A stretch of DNA of 64,000 bases, from NCBI GenBank assembly GCA_937864115.1, contig CALMII010000039.1, positions 1 through 64,000 of the forward strand. The letters run 5' to 3'. A program made the position numbers and the translations under genes. The notes under the pieces are model-generated. The model was not told the origin of the DNA. It did no database searches and was given only the letters and a program-made list of their open reading frames with translations. Positions 17,040 through 27,491 of the stretch are shown here, one piece after another; the stretch's first letter is position 1, and each line of letters starts with the position of its first letter. This stretch comes from an uncultured Steroidobacter sp. (GTDB taxonomy: Bacteria > Pseudomonadota > Gammaproteobacteria > Steroidobacterales > Steroidobacteraceae).

Positions 17040-17094
17040 GGCTGAAGCCGGCCCCACAGACGAAAGAGACTCAATCAAACGACGAGGACTCGAC

Positions 17095-18387
17095 ATGAAT
17101 CATCAACGCAAACTCAGCGGCCTGGCGACACTCGCCGCCGCCGTCTCACTCATCGCCGTGAGCGCCGCGAACGCCGCCGACACCATCAAGGTCGGCGTGC
17201 TGCACTCGCTCTCCGGCACCATGGCCATTTCCGAAACCACGCTCAAGGACACCGTCCTGATGCTCATCGACGAGCAGAACAAGAAGGGCGGCGTGCTGGG
17301 CAAGAAGCTCGAAGCCGTCGTCGTCGACCCGGCGTCCAACTGGCCGCTGTTCGCCGAGAAGGCGGAGCAGCTGCTGGTCAAGGACAAGGTCTCGGTCGTG
17401 TTCGGCTGCTGGACTTCGGTATCGCGCAAGTCGGTGCTGCCAGTGTTCGAGAAGAACAACGGCCTGCTGTTCTATCCGGTGCAGTACGAAGGCGAGGAAT
17501 CGTCGAAGAACGTCTTCTACACCGGCGCCGCGCCGAACCAGCAGGCGATTCCTGCCGTCGACTACCTGATGAAGGACATCGGCGTGAAGCGCTGGGTGCT
17601 GGCGGGCACCGACTACGTCTATCCGCGCACGACCAACAAGATCCTCGAGGCCTACCTCAAGGCGAAGGGTGTGAAGCAGGAAGACATCCTCATCAACTAC
17701 ACGCCGTTCGGTCACTCCGACTGGCAGTCGATCGTGGCGGACATCAAGAAGTTCGGCTCGGCAGGCAAGAAGACGGCGGTGGTGTCCACCATCAATGGCG
17801 ACGCCAACGTGCCGTTCTACAAGGAACTCGGCAACCAGAAGATCTCCGCGGAAGACATTCCGGTCGTGGCGTTCTCGGTGGGTGAGGAAGAACTCTCGGG
17901 CATCGACACCAAGCCGCTGGTCGGCCATCTCGCCGCCTGGAACTACTTCGAGAGCATTTCGAATCCTGCCAACTCTGCGTTCATCAAGCAGTGGAAGGCC
18001 TACACCAAGAATCCGAAGCGCGTGACCAACGATCCGATGGAAGCGCACGTGATCGGCTTCAACATGTGGGTGAAGGCGGTCGAGAAGGCCAAGACCACCG
18101 ACGTCAGCAAGGTGACCGACGCGATGATCGGTATCGAAGTGCCGAACCTCACGGGCGGCACGGCGAAGATGCTGCCGAACCACCACCTGACCAAGCCGGT
18201 GTTCATCGGCGAGATCCACGGCGATGGCCAGTTCGATGTCGTGTGGAAGACACCGGGCCTGGTGCCGGGCGATGCCTGGTCCGATTTCCTGCCGGGCAGC
18301 AAGGACATCGAAGCCGACTGGGTGACGCTGAAGTGCGGCAACTACAACAAGGTCACGAAGAAGTGCTCGGGACAGAACTACGAGTAA
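17095..18387 (+). CDS. urtA: Urea ABC transporter substrate-binding protein UrtA
   Basis: A 430-residue periplasmic binding protein with a signal peptide (LAAAVSLIAVSAANA). Typical UrtA core: TIKVGVLHSLSGTMAISET, VVDPASNWPLFAEKAEQLL, VVFGCWTSVSRKSVLPVFE, LFYPVQYEGEESSKNVFYTG, and the Cys-bearing GNYNKVTKKCSGQNYE end. It captures urea for the UrtBC/UrtDE permease. The ATG at 17095 starts the signal peptide; upstream frame codons lie in the MITE/REP. First gene of urtABCDE, followed by a strong hairpin that may leave urtA more abundant than the membrane genes. Confidence 0.97.
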   Translation: MNHQRKLSGLATLAAAVSLIAVSAANAADTIKVGVLHSLSGTMAISETTLKDTVLMLIDEQNKKGGVLGKKLEAVVVDPASNWPLFAEKAEQLLVKDKVSVVFGCWTSVSRKSVLPVFEKNNGLLFYPVQYEGEESSKNVFYTGAAPNQQAIPAVDYLMKDIGVKRWVLAGTDYVYPRTTNKILEAYLKAKGVKQEDILINYTPFGHSDWQSIVADIKKFGSAGKKTAVVSTINGDANVPFYKELGNQKISAEDIPVVAFSVGEEELSGIDTKPLVGHLAAWNYFESISNPANSAFIKQWKAYTKNPKRVTNDPMEAHVIGFNMWVKAVEKAKTTDVSKVTDAMIGIEVPNLTGGTAKMLPNHHLTKPVFIGEIHGDGQFDVVWKTPGLVPGDAWSDFLPGSKDIEADWVTLKCGNYNKVTKKCSGQNYE

Positions 18388-18415
18388 CGGACTGACCCCC
18401 TCCGGCCTTCCGGCC

Positions 18416-18439
18416 CCTCCCCCCGCTTGCGGGGGGAGG
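18416..18439 (+). terminator. GC-rich hairpin between urtA and urtB
   Basis: CCTCCCCCCGC (18416-18426) pairs perfectly with GCGGGGGGAGG (18429-18439) over a 2-base loop. It belongs to the dispersed C-rich repeat family (18406-18450). Its place suggests an attenuator or an mRNA-stabilising stem between the binding protein and the permease genes. Confidence 0.5.
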
Positions 18440-18514
18440 TTGGGAGGGGGATCTCCAACCGAACGACAGATTCCACGCACGATGGCAAACCAACGACGGA
18501 GCCACGCCGTAGCG

Positions 18515-20140
18515 ATGATTCACCGAATCCTTCTCAGCATGGTCAGCGTCCTGCTGCTGGCTTTCGTCGTGCAGGCACGCGCAGCGCAGAACGATGCGCT
18601 CGCTCAGGCACTCACCGGACTCACCGCCGAAGACTTCCCGACCAAGACCGACGCCGCGACCGCCGTCGCCGCGACGCGCCATCCGAACGCACGCGCAGTA
18701 CTCACTGCCATGCTGGAAGGCAATCTCCATTTCAGAACCGCCGACCAGCGCGTCTTCATCGTGCAGGGCGACGATCCGCTGACGCTTACCGATCCGCTGA
18801 CGATGCAGGCCGCAGGCAGCGGCGCAACAGCGGATTTCACCAAGATCACCACCAACAACCGGCTGCGCAAGACGCTCAAGGGCCTGATCGCCGGTTTCGA
18901 TCTTTCCGATCCTGACGCGGGAGTACGGCTCGCCGCGGTCAATGAAATGATGCGTTCGCTCGACGAAGACAGCATCGTCATCCTGCGTGCGCGCGTCGAC
19001 GACGAGAAGGACGACAAGGTCAAGGACGCCATCGACACCGGCCTCGCGCTCGCCGATCTGGACAGCGACGACGCCGACACGCGCCTCGCCGCGGTCGAGC
19101 ATCTGAAAGGCAACCTGAGTCCCGATGTCTACAACCGACTCAAGCGCCTGACCGAACGGTCGGACGAGGGCGTCCATGCGGAACCGGACGAGCGTGTGCG
19201 TCGGGGCGCCACCGTGGCCATTGCGAGCATCGACAACTGGCGCCAGATCTATGGCGGTGTCGAAACGCTGTTCTTCGGCCTGAGCCTGGGGTCGGTGCTG
19301 GTGCTGGCGGCCATCGGACTCGCCATCACCTTCGGCGTCATGGGTGTGATCAACATGGCGCACGGCGAGTTGATGATGCTGGGCGCATACACGACCTACG
19401 TCGTGCAGCTCGCGATGCCGAATCACATCGGCGCGTCCATCATCGTCGCCGTGCCGCTCGCGTTCCTGGTGTCCGGGCTGGTGGGCGTGCTCATCGAACG
19501 CGGCGTCGTGCGGTTTCTCTACGGCCGGCCGCTGGAAACGCTGCTGGCGACCTTCGGCATCAGCCTGATCCTGCAGCAGGTCGTGCGCGACATTTTCACC
19601 GCCAACAACCGGCCGGTGGAAACGCCGGCGTGGATGGCCGGTTCGTGGCAGATCAACGAGGCGCTGTCGATCACCTACAACCGCCTGTACGTGATCCTGT
19701 TCATGGCGGTGGTGTTCGCGATCCTGCTGTTTGTGCTCAAGAAGACCACGCTCGGGCTCAAGGTGCGCGCGGTGTCGCAGAATCGCGCGATGGCGAAGGC
19801 GATGGGCGTGCGTACCGAATGGGTCGATGCGCTGACGTTCGGGCTCGGCTCCGGCATCGCCGGCGTTGCCGGCGTCGCGCTCAGCCAGCTGACCAACGTC
19901 GGTCCCAATCTCGGCCAGCAGTACATCATCGATTCGTTCATGGTCGTGGTGTTCGGCGGCGTCGCCAACCTGTGGGGCACGCTGATCGGCGGCATGTCGC
20001 TCGGCGTCGTCAACAAGGTGCTCGAACCGTTCGCCGGCGCCGTGCTGGCGAAAATCCTGGTGCTGATCGCATTGATCCTGTTCATCCAGCGGCGTCCGCG
20101 CGGGCTGTTCCCGCAGAAGGGCCGGGCGGCGGAGGCCTGA
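18515..20140 (+). CDS. urtB: Urea ABC transporter permease UrtB
   Basis: A 541-residue LivH-type inner-membrane permease with the long N-terminal periplasmic extension typical of UrtB. A signal-like start (MIHRILLSMVSVLLLAFVVQ) precedes about 230 residues of helical repeat sequence with two similar units (DAGVRLAAVNEMMRSLDEDS and DADTRLAAVEHLKGNLSPDV). The permease domain (LGSVLVLAAIGLAITFGVMG, INMAHGELMMLGAYT) ends in QRRPRGLFPQKGR. ATG 18515 is chosen because it gives a compact signal; ATG 18482 is possible. It ends one base before urtC. Confidence 0.95.
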   Translation: MIHRILLSMVSVLLLAFVVQARAAQNDALAQALTGLTAEDFPTKTDAATAVAATRHPNARAVLTAMLEGNLHFRTADQRVFIVQGDDPLTLTDPLTMQAAGSGATADFTKITTNNRLRKTLKGLIAGFDLSDPDAGVRLAAVNEMMRSLDEDSIVILRARVDDEKDDKVKDAIDTGLALADLDSDDADTRLAAVEHLKGNLSPDVYNRLKRLTERSDEGVHAEPDERVRRGATVAIASIDNWRQIYGGVETLFFGLSLGSVLVLAAIGLAITFGVMGVINMAHGELMMLGAYTTYVVQLAMPNHIGASIIVAVPLAFLVSGLVGVLIERGVVRFLYGRPLETLLATFGISLILQQVVRDIFTANNRPVETPAWMAGSWQINEALSITYNRLYVILFMAVVFAILLFVLKKTTLGLKVRAVSQNRAMAKAMGVRTEWVDALTFGLGSGIAGVAGVALSQLTNVGPNLGQQYIIDSFMVVVFGGVANLWGTLIGGMSLGVVNKVLEPFAGAVLAKILVLIALILFIQRRPRGLFPQKGRAAEA

Positions 20141-20141
20141 G

Positions 20142-21272
20142 ATGACGATGCGCACACCGCTGATGAATCTGCTGCTGGGCGAGCGCGGAACGCAGATCTT
20201 CCTCGCCGTCCTGCTGGTCACGGCCATCGTCGTGCCGATCCTGCATCTCGCGTTCGACGCGGGCTCGTCGCTGCACCTGTCGTCGTACACGATGACGCTG
20301 ATCGGCAAGTACATGACGTATGCGCTGCTGGCGGTCGCCGTCGATCTGGTCTGGGGCTACTGCGGCATCCTGAGTCTCGGTCACGCCGCATTCTTCGCGC
20401 TGGGTGGCTATGCGATGGGTATGTACTTGATGCGCCAGATCGGGCCGCGCGGCGTGTATGCCGATCCGGTCCTGCCGGACTTCATGGTGTTCCTGAACTG
20501 GAAGGAACTGCCCTGGTTCTGGTACGGCTTCGACATGTTCTGGTTCGCCGCGCTGATGGTCGTCCTCGTGCCGGGACTGCTGGCGCTGGTGTTCGGCTGG
20601 CTCGCGTTCCGTTCGCGCGTGACGGGAGTGTATCTGTCCATCATCACGCAGGCGCTGACGTATGCATTGATGCTGGCGTTCTTCCGCAACGACATGGGCT
20701 TCGGCGGCAACAACGGCCTCACCGACTTCAAGGACATCCTCGGCTTCAACATCAATGCGCCCGGCACGCGCGTCGCGCTGTTCGTCGCCTCGGCCGTCGC
20801 ACTGGGGCTTGGCTACTTCGCCTGCCGCTACATCACGCTGTCGCGCGCAGGCCGGGTGGTGCAGGCGGTGCGCGATGCCGAGAGCCGCACGCGCTTCATC
20901 GGCTACCGGGTCGAGTCCTACAAGCTATGGATCTTCGCGTTCTCCGCCGTGCTCGCCGGCATCGCCGGTGCGCTGTACGTGCCGCAGGTGGGCATCATCA
21001 ATCCGAGCGAATTCCAGCCGATCAATTCCATCGAGATCGTCATCTGGGTGGCGGTGGGCGGTCGCGGCACGCTGTACGGCGCGGTGGCCGGCGCCGTGCT
21101 GGTCAACTATGCGAAGAGTTACTTCACCGCGGCGGTGCCGGAGTTCTGGCTGTATGCGCTGGGTGCGCTGTTCGTGCTGGTGACCTTGTTCCTGCCGCGC
21201 GGCGTGGTAGGCCTTGCGGACAGATTCACACCGCGACGTCGCGAGCCCGAGCCGGAGGCGGTGAAGGCATGA
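20142..21272 (+). CDS. urtC: Urea ABC transporter permease UrtC
   Basis: A 376-residue LivM-type permease that pairs with UrtB to form the membrane channel. Motifs: GYCGILSLGHAAFFALGGYA, YLSIITQALTYALMLAFFRN, GFGGNNGLTDFKDILGF, FIGYRVESYKLWIFAFSA and FLPRGVVGLADRF. It begins one base after the urtB stop, and its stop overlaps the urtD start (ATGA at 21269-21272), so the operon is tightly coupled. Confidence 0.96.
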   Translation: MTMRTPLMNLLLGERGTQIFLAVLLVTAIVVPILHLAFDAGSSLHLSSYTMTLIGKYMTYALLAVAVDLVWGYCGILSLGHAAFFALGGYAMGMYLMRQIGPRGVYADPVLPDFMVFLNWKELPWFWYGFDMFWFAALMVVLVPGLLALVFGWLAFRSRVTGVYLSIITQALTYALMLAFFRNDMGFGGNNGLTDFKDILGFNINAPGTRVALFVASAVALGLGYFACRYITLSRAGRVVQAVRDAESRTRFIGYRVESYKLWIFAFSAVLAGIAGALYVPQVGIINPSEFQPINSIEIVIWVAVGGRGTLYGAVAGAVLVNYAKSYFTAAVPEFWLYALGALFVLVTLFLPRGVVGLADRFTPRRREPEPEAVKA

Positions 21273-22096
21273 ACGCATCCACCGCGATCCGTCATGGCTG
21301 GCAGAAAGTCGTCGGTACAGGCGTGCGCAGCGATCGTCCGATCGCGCCCGACACGACACACGGCACCATTCTTTATCTCGAAGACATCACCGTCAGTTTC
21401 GACGGCTTCAAGGCGCTGAATGCGCTCACGCTGTACGTCGACGTCGGCGAACTTCGCTGCATCATCGGTCCGAACGGCGCCGGCAAGACGACGATGATGG
21501 ATGTGATCACGGGCAAGACCCGGCCCGACGCGGGCTCGGCATGGTTCGGCCAGCAGCTCGATCTGCTGACGCTCACGGAACCGGAGATCGCCGAAGCCGG
21601 CATCGGCCGCAAGTTCCAGAAGCCGACGGTGTTCGAACAGCACACCGTGCTGGAAAACCTGGAACTCGCCGCCGCCGGCAACAAGTCGATCTGGCACACA
21701 TTGTTCAAGCCGCTCACCGGCGCCCAGCGCGACCGCATCGACCAGGTGCTGGAGACCGTGCGACTGCAGGATCGTCGCGACTTCCGCGCCGGCATGCTGT
21801 CGCACGGCCAGAAGCAGTGGCTGGAGATCGGCATGCTGCTGATGCAGGACTCGCAGATGCTGCTGGTCGACGAACCGGTCGCCGGCATGACGCCGCAGGA
21901 AGTCGAGCGCACGGCCGAGCTGCTGCTGTCGCTCGAAGGGCAGCACTCCGTGGTCGTCGTCGAGCACGACATGAATTTCGTCCGCTCGATCGCGCGCAAG
22001 GTCACGGTGCTGCACGAAGGTCACGTGCTGGCGGAAGGCAGCATGGATCAGGTGCAGAACGATCCGAAGGTGATCGAGGTGTATCTGGGAGAGTGA
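21269..22096 (+). CDS. urtD: Urea ABC transporter ATP-binding protein UrtD
   Basis: A 275-residue LivG-type ATPase. Walker A GPNGAGKTTMMDVITG, UrtD-typical GIGRKFQKPTVFEQHTVLEN, signature LSHGQKQWLEIGMLLMQD, Walker B MLLVDEPVAGM and switch His in VVVEHDMNFVR. The N-terminal 30 residues before LYLEDITVSFDGFKALN form a short extension. The start overlaps the urtC stop. It energises import with UrtE. Confidence 0.96.
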   Translation: MNASTAIRHGWQKVVGTGVRSDRPIAPDTTHGTILYLEDITVSFDGFKALNALTLYVDVGELRCIIGPNGAGKTTMMDVITGKTRPDAGSAWFGQQLDLLTLTEPEIAEAGIGRKFQKPTVFEQHTVLENLELAAAGNKSIWHTLFKPLTGAQRDRIDQVLETVRLQDRRDFRAGMLSHGQKQWLEIGMLLMQDSQMLLVDEPVAGMTPQEVERTAELLLSLEGQHSVVVVEHDMNFVRSIARKVTVLHEGHVLAEGSMDQVQNDPKVIEVYLGE

Positions 22097-22097
22097 C

Positions 22098-22793
22098 ATG
22101 CTGAACATCAAATCACTCAACCAGTTCTACGGCGGCAGCCACATCCTGTGGGATGTCGACATGGTCGTGCCCACCGGCTCGTGCACCTGTCTCATGGGGC
22201 GCAACGGCATGGGCAAGACCACGCTGCTCAAGTGCATCATGGGCTTGCTGCCGACCGTCTCGGGCGAAGTGATGTACGACGGCCAGGACATTCGCAAGGT
22301 CGCGGCGGACCGGCGTGCCTCGCTGGGCATCGGCTACGTGCCGCAGGGTCGCGAGATCTTTTCGCAGCTCACCGTCGAGGAGAACCTGCGCATCGGCCTG
22401 TCGGCGAGCCGCAGCCGGCTCAAGGACATTCCCGAGTCGATCTTTGCCATGTTCCCGGTGCTGAAGAAAATGCTGCGCCGGCGCGGCGGCGACCTGTCGG
22501 GCGGGCAGCAGCAGCAGCTCGCCATCGGGCGGGCGATGGTGCTGGAGCCGAAGCTGCTGATCCTCGACGAGCCCACCGAAGGCATTCAGCCGAACATCGT
22601 TCACGAAATCGGCGATATCATCCTGCGCCTCAACAAAGAGGCGAACCTCACGGTGCTGCTGGTGGAACAGAAACTGCCCTTCGCGCGCCGCGTGGCCAGC
22701 GAATTCCGGATCATCGACAAGGGCCGCATCGTCGCCGCGGACGGCATCGGCGGACTCACCGACGATCTCGTCAAGCATCACCTGACGGTCTGA
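22098..22793 (+). CDS. urtE: Urea ABC transporter ATP-binding protein UrtE
   Basis: A 231-residue LivF-type ATPase: Walker A GRNGMGKTTLLKCIMG, GIGYVPQGREIFSQLTVEEN, signature LSGGQQQQLAIGRAMV, Walker B LLILDEPTEGIQPNIV and VLLVEQKLPFARRVA. It starts one base after urtD and ends three bases before ureD, placing transporter and urease genes in one transcription unit. Confidence 0.97.
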   Translation: MLNIKSLNQFYGGSHILWDVDMVVPTGSCTCLMGRNGMGKTTLLKCIMGLLPTVSGEVMYDGQDIRKVAADRRASLGIGYVPQGREIFSQLTVEENLRIGLSASRSRLKDIPESIFAMFPVLKKMLRRRGGDLSGGQQQQLAIGRAMVLEPKLLILDEPTEGIQPNIVHEIGDIILRLNKEANLTVLLVEQKLPFARRVASEFRIIDKGRIVAADGIGGLTDDLVKHHLTV

Positions 22794-22796
22794 CCC

Positions 22797-23633
22797 GTGA
22801 ACAGCGTTCCGGCGCAGGCCGGTCACGAAACGGGCTGGCGTGCGCAACTGCGACTCCAGTTCGCGGCGCGCGACGGCAGGACGTTTCTCCCCGTGCGACG
22901 GCATCAGGGTCCGCTGCTGGTCCAGCGCGTGTTTCATCCCGAAGGCGGCCCCTGTCATGCGTATATCGTCCATCCGCCCGGCGGCATCGTCGGCGGCGAT
23001 GAACTGCAGCTCGATATCGATGTGGAGCAGGGCGCGCATGCACTGCTCACGACGCCGGCCGCGACCAAGTTCTATCGCAGCGACAGCCGCTTCGCACATC
23101 AGCTCCAGGCACTGACGCTGCGCCAGTCCACGCTCGAATGGCTGCCGCAGGAAACCATCTTCTACCGGGGCGCGCATGTCGCGAGCGAAACCCGGATCGA
23201 TCTCGATCGCCAGTCGCGGTTCATCGGCTGGGAGATTCCGTGTCTGGGTCTGCCGGCGCGCGGCGAGGCATTCGAGCACGGACAACTGCGCCTGAATCTG
23301 GAGCTGTGGTGCGAAGGCGTGCCGCTCGTGATCGATCGCATGCGACTCGACGGCGAAGGCGATGCGCGGCTGGCGCGCTGGGGCCTGAACGGGTTCGAAG
23401 CCGTCGGCACCTTGCTTGCGTATCCGGCCGATCGCGCCGCTGTCGAACTCGCGCGCAGCGTGAACTCGTCCGAAGTGGAACTCGCGGTGACCCTGGTCGA
23501 CGGCGTGCTGATCTGTCGCGCCGTGGCTGCGCAGGCGGAGCCGGTCAAGACATTGTTCATTGAACTATGGCGGCGGCTGCGGCCGCATCTGCTGGGGCGG
23601 CCCGCGGCGTTGCCGCGGATCTGGGCGACATGA
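22797..23633 (+). CDS. ureD: Urease accessory protein UreD
   Basis: A 278-residue UreD that scaffolds apo-urease with UreF and UreG during nickel loading. Motifs: GWRAQLRLQFAARDGRTFL, HQGPLLVQRVFHPEGGPCHA, HPPGGIVGGDELQLDIDVE, ALLTTPAATKFYRS, LEWLPQETIFYRGA and RLRPHLLGRPAALPRIWAT. The likely start is GTG at 22797, three bases after the urtE stop. A REP separates it from ureA. Confidence 0.96.
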   Translation: MNSVPAQAGHETGWRAQLRLQFAARDGRTFLPVRRHQGPLLVQRVFHPEGGPCHAYIVHPPGGIVGGDELQLDIDVEQGAHALLTTPAATKFYRSDSRFAHQLQALTLRQSTLEWLPQETIFYRGAHVASETRIDLDRQSRFIGWEIPCLGLPARGEAFEHGQLRLNLELWCEGVPLVIDRMRLDGEGDARLARWGLNGFEAVGTLLAYPADRAAVELARSVNSSEVELAVTLVDGVLICRAVAAQAEPVKTLFIELWRRLRPHLLGRPAALPRIWAT

Positions 23634-23676
23634 GCGGAGGGGTTCCTTCATCTTCTCCTGCCGTGGGGCCATCTTC

Positions 23677-23735
23677 CTGTGGGGCCGGCTTCAGCCGGCC
23701 TTTTGTCAGGAGTCAGGCTGAAGCCTGACCTACAA
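23677..23735 (+). repeat. Bipartite REP element, copy 3 (ureD-ureA)
   Basis: GGCCGGCTTCAGCCGGCC and GTCAGGCTGAAGCCTGAC stems with CTGTGG start and CTACAA end. It lies inside the urease operon, 24 bases before the ureA start. Confidence 0.85.
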
Positions 23736-23758
23736 AAGAATCCGAACCGGAGCGCATC

Positions 23759-24061
23759 GTGGACCTGACGCCCAGAGAAAAAGACAAACTCCTGATCTTC
23801 ACCGCAGCCCTGCTCGCAGAGCGTCGCAAGGCGCGCGGCCTCAAGCTCAACCACCCGGAAGCCGTGGCGCTGATCTCCGCCGCCATCATGGAAGGCGCCC
23901 GCGATGGCCGTTCGGTCGCCGAACTCATGAGCTACGGCACGACCATCCTCGCGCGTGACGATGTGATGGAGGGCGTGCCCGAAATGATTCCCGACGTACA
24001 GGTCGAAGCCACGTTCCCGGACGGCACGAAGCTCGTGACCGTTCATCAGCCGATTCCGTGA
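23759..24061 (+). CDS. ureA: Urease gamma subunit UreA
   Basis: A 100-residue gamma subunit: MDLTPREKDKLLIFTAALLA start, RKARGLKLNHPEAVALIS, MEGARDGRSVAELMSYG, DVMEGVPEMIPDVQVEATFP and TVHQPIP end. Starts with GTG at 23759. Together with UreB and UreC it forms the urease trimer unit. A 117-base gap with a long palindrome separates it from ureB, whereas these genes usually nearly touch. Confidence 0.97.
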   Translation: MDLTPREKDKLLIFTAALLAERRKARGLKLNHPEAVALISAAIMEGARDGRSVAELMSYGTTILARDDVMEGVPEMIPDVQVEATFPDGTKLVTVHQPIP

Positions 24062-24072
24062 CACGGGAAGAG

Positions 24073-24159
24073 AATGGCCGCAAAAAGGCGCAAAGGACAC
24101 AAATGAAGAAGGATATGTTTTCTCCTTTTTGTGATCTCTTGCGCCTTTTTGCGGCCATT
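24073..24159. repeat. Long inverted repeat between ureA and ureB
   Basis: The 21-base arms 24073-24093 and 24139-24159 are perfect reverse complements (core GGCCGCAAAAAGGCGC). The pairing continues imperfectly inward, so nearly the whole spacer can fold into one hairpin. The spacer is visibly AT-richer than the flanking genes. It looks like an inserted palindromic repeat rather than native operon sequence. Confidence 0.75.
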
Positions 24160-24179
24160 GTTCTTCGCAGAGGCTCAAC

Positions 24180-24484
24180 ATGATTCCAGGCGAAGTGTTC
24201 ACCGAACCCGGCGAGATCGCGATCAACGTCGATCGGCCCACGATCCGTGTGAAGGTCGCGAACACCGGCGACCGGCCGATCCAGGTCGGTTCGCACTATC
24301 ACTTCTTCGAGACCAACGCGGCGTTGCGTTTCGATCGCGATGCGGCGCGCGGTTTCCGGCTCAACATCGCCGCGGGTACGGCGGTACGTTTCGAGCCCGG
24401 GCAGGAACGCGAAGTCGAGCTGGTCGCCTACGCCGGTGATCGCACGGTGTACGGCTTTGCACAGAAGATCATGGGGAAGCTGTG

Positions 24485-24485
<1 letters not shown>
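24180..24485 (+). CDS. ureB: Urease beta subunit UreB
   Basis: A 101-residue beta subunit: MIPGEVFTEPGEIAINV, VANTGDRPIQVGSHYHFFET, NAALRFDRDAARGFRLNIAA, GTAVRFEPGQEREVELV and VYGFAQKIMGKL. The stop TGA (24483-24485) shares its last base with the ureC start ATG. Structural subunit of urease. Confidence 0.97.
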
Positions 24486-26188
<1,703 letters not shown>

Positions 26189-26201
26189 CGCAAGTGATCG
26201 C

Positions 26202-26684
26202 ATGTTGAGCGCATCGAAAAAACTTCTGCCGAAGCAGACCGCAGAGTTGCGGTTGCAGTTGCCGTTCGATCAGCGCAGCAGGAGCCGCCTGCGCACGACG
26301 CTCGAGAACGGCGAGGAGATCGGCCTGTTCCTGGAACGCGGCTCGGTGCTGCGCGGCGGCGATCAGCTCGTCTGCGACGACGGTCGTGTCGTCGAGATCA
26401 TTGCAGCGCCCGAAACCGTCTCGACGGTTCGATCACCGGATCCGCTGCTCCTGCTGCGCGCCGCCTATCACCTCGGCAACCGTCACGTGGCGCTTGAGAT
26501 CGGTGTGGGCTGGGTGCGATATCAGAACGACTACGTGCTCGATGACATGGTGCGTGGCCTGGGACTGACGGTGGAGGTCGAGCAGGCGCCGTTCGAACCC
26601 GAGGCCGGCGCCTACGGCGCGCATTCCCACGATCACGGTGGACAGCACGCCATCATCCGCGGTGTCGCACGCGCGGGCGATTGA
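26202..26684 (+). CDS. ureE: Urease accessory nickel chaperone UreE
   Basis: A 160-residue UreE. The N-terminal domain (LRLQLPFDQRSRSRLRTTLE, GEEIGLFLERGSVLRGGDQL) is followed by the metal-binding domain (LLLRAAYHLGNRHVALEIG, DYVLDDMVRGLGLTVEVEQA). A His-containing tail, AHSHDHGGQH, can deliver nickel to UreG. Its stop (26682-26684) lies six bases before the likely ureF ATG. Confidence 0.96.
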   Translation: MLSASKKLLPKQTAELRLQLPFDQRSRSRLRTTLENGEEIGLFLERGSVLRGGDQLVCDDGRVVEIIAAPETVSTVRSPDPLLLLRAAYHLGNRHVALEIGVGWVRYQNDYVLDDMVRGLGLTVEVEQAPFEPEAGAYGAHSHDHGGQHAIIRGVARAGD

Positions 26685-26689
26685 ACCTC

Positions 26690-27358
26690 ATGGCTGCTGA
26701 TCTGCGGCTGTTGCGCCTGCTGCATCTGGCCAGTCCGGCTTTGCCGGTCGGCGCATTTCATTTTTCGCAGGGACTCGAATACGCGATCGAAGCCGGCTGG
26801 GTGCGCGATGAGGCGAGCGCGCTCGAATGGATCGGCGGGCTGGCGAATGGCTCGCTCGGCATGCTCGATCTGCCGGTGCTCGTGCGGTTGCTGCAGGCGT
26901 ACGGATCGCAGCGACGCGACGAAGCGATGCGATGGAACGCGCTGCTCACGGCGGCGCGCGAAACCGCGGAGTTGCGTGCGGAAGATCGTCACATGGGGTC
27001 GGCGCTCGTCAAGATTCTGCGCGAGATCGATGCCGCCGTACTCGAATGCATCCCGGAGCAGCCGGGCTATGCGGCCGTATTCGCTGCCGCATGCGCTTGC
27101 TGGAGCGTAACGCCCGAAGAATGCCTGCAGGCCTATGCCTGGGCCTGGACGGAGAATCAGGTACTGGCTGCCGTCAAGCTGGTGCCGCTGGGGCAGAGCG
27201 CAGGTCAGCGCATCCTGCACGTGCTGATCCCGCGTCTCGCGGCGATCAGCACGCGTGCGCTGGCGTTACGTGACGAGGACATCGGTTACTGCGCCGTGAT
27301 GCAGTCGGTGGCCAGTGCGCGACATGAGACGCAGTACACGCGACTGTTCCGGTCGTAG
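26690..27358 (+). CDS. ureF: Urease accessory protein UreF
   Basis: A 222-residue UreF, which bridges UreD-urease and UreG. Family motifs: LLHLASPALPVGAFHFSQGL, EYAIEAGWV, NEN-like WTENQVLAAVKLVPLGQSAG and QRILHVLIPRLAAIS, ending SARHETQYTRLFRS. ATG at 26690 is preferred; an in-frame TTG at 26681 overlaps the ureE stop and is the alternative. Last gene of the cluster. The usual next gene, ureG, is instead at 10469. A REP follows. Confidence 0.95.
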   Translation: MAADLRLLRLLHLASPALPVGAFHFSQGLEYAIEAGWVRDEASALEWIGGLANGSLGMLDLPVLVRLLQAYGSQRRDEAMRWNALLTAARETAELRAEDRHMGSALVKILREIDAAVLECIPEQPGYAAVFAAACACWSVTPEECLQAYAWAWTENQVLAAVKLVPLGQSAGQRILHVLIPRLAAISTRALALRDEDIGYCAVMQSVASARHETQYTRLFRS

Positions 27359-27375
27359 CTCTTCCTCTTCTCTTC

Positions 27376-27432
27376 CTGTGGGGCCGGCTTCAGCCGGCCT
27401 GCTGAGGAGTCAGGCTAAAGCCTGACCTACAG
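27376..27432 (+). repeat. Bipartite REP element, copy 4 (after ureF)
   Basis: GGCCGGCTTCAGCCGGCC and GTCAGGCTAAAGCCTGAC stems with CTGTG start and CTACAG end, 18 bases after the ureF stop; may protect or end the urease transcript. Confidence 0.85.
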
Positions 27433-27491
27433 CCTGACCTGCAAGGAGAGGCGGCGCCGGCTCCGCGGGCGGTCGATGCTATGATCCGGCG

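Noticed and set aside
15463..17094. Sigma-54 promoter for porin or urtA
   Set aside because: No TGGCAC-N5-TTGC-like element was found at a suitable distance.
18353..20314. Minus-strand open frame of 653 codons across urtB
   Set aside because: Antisense to urtB; no family resemblance.
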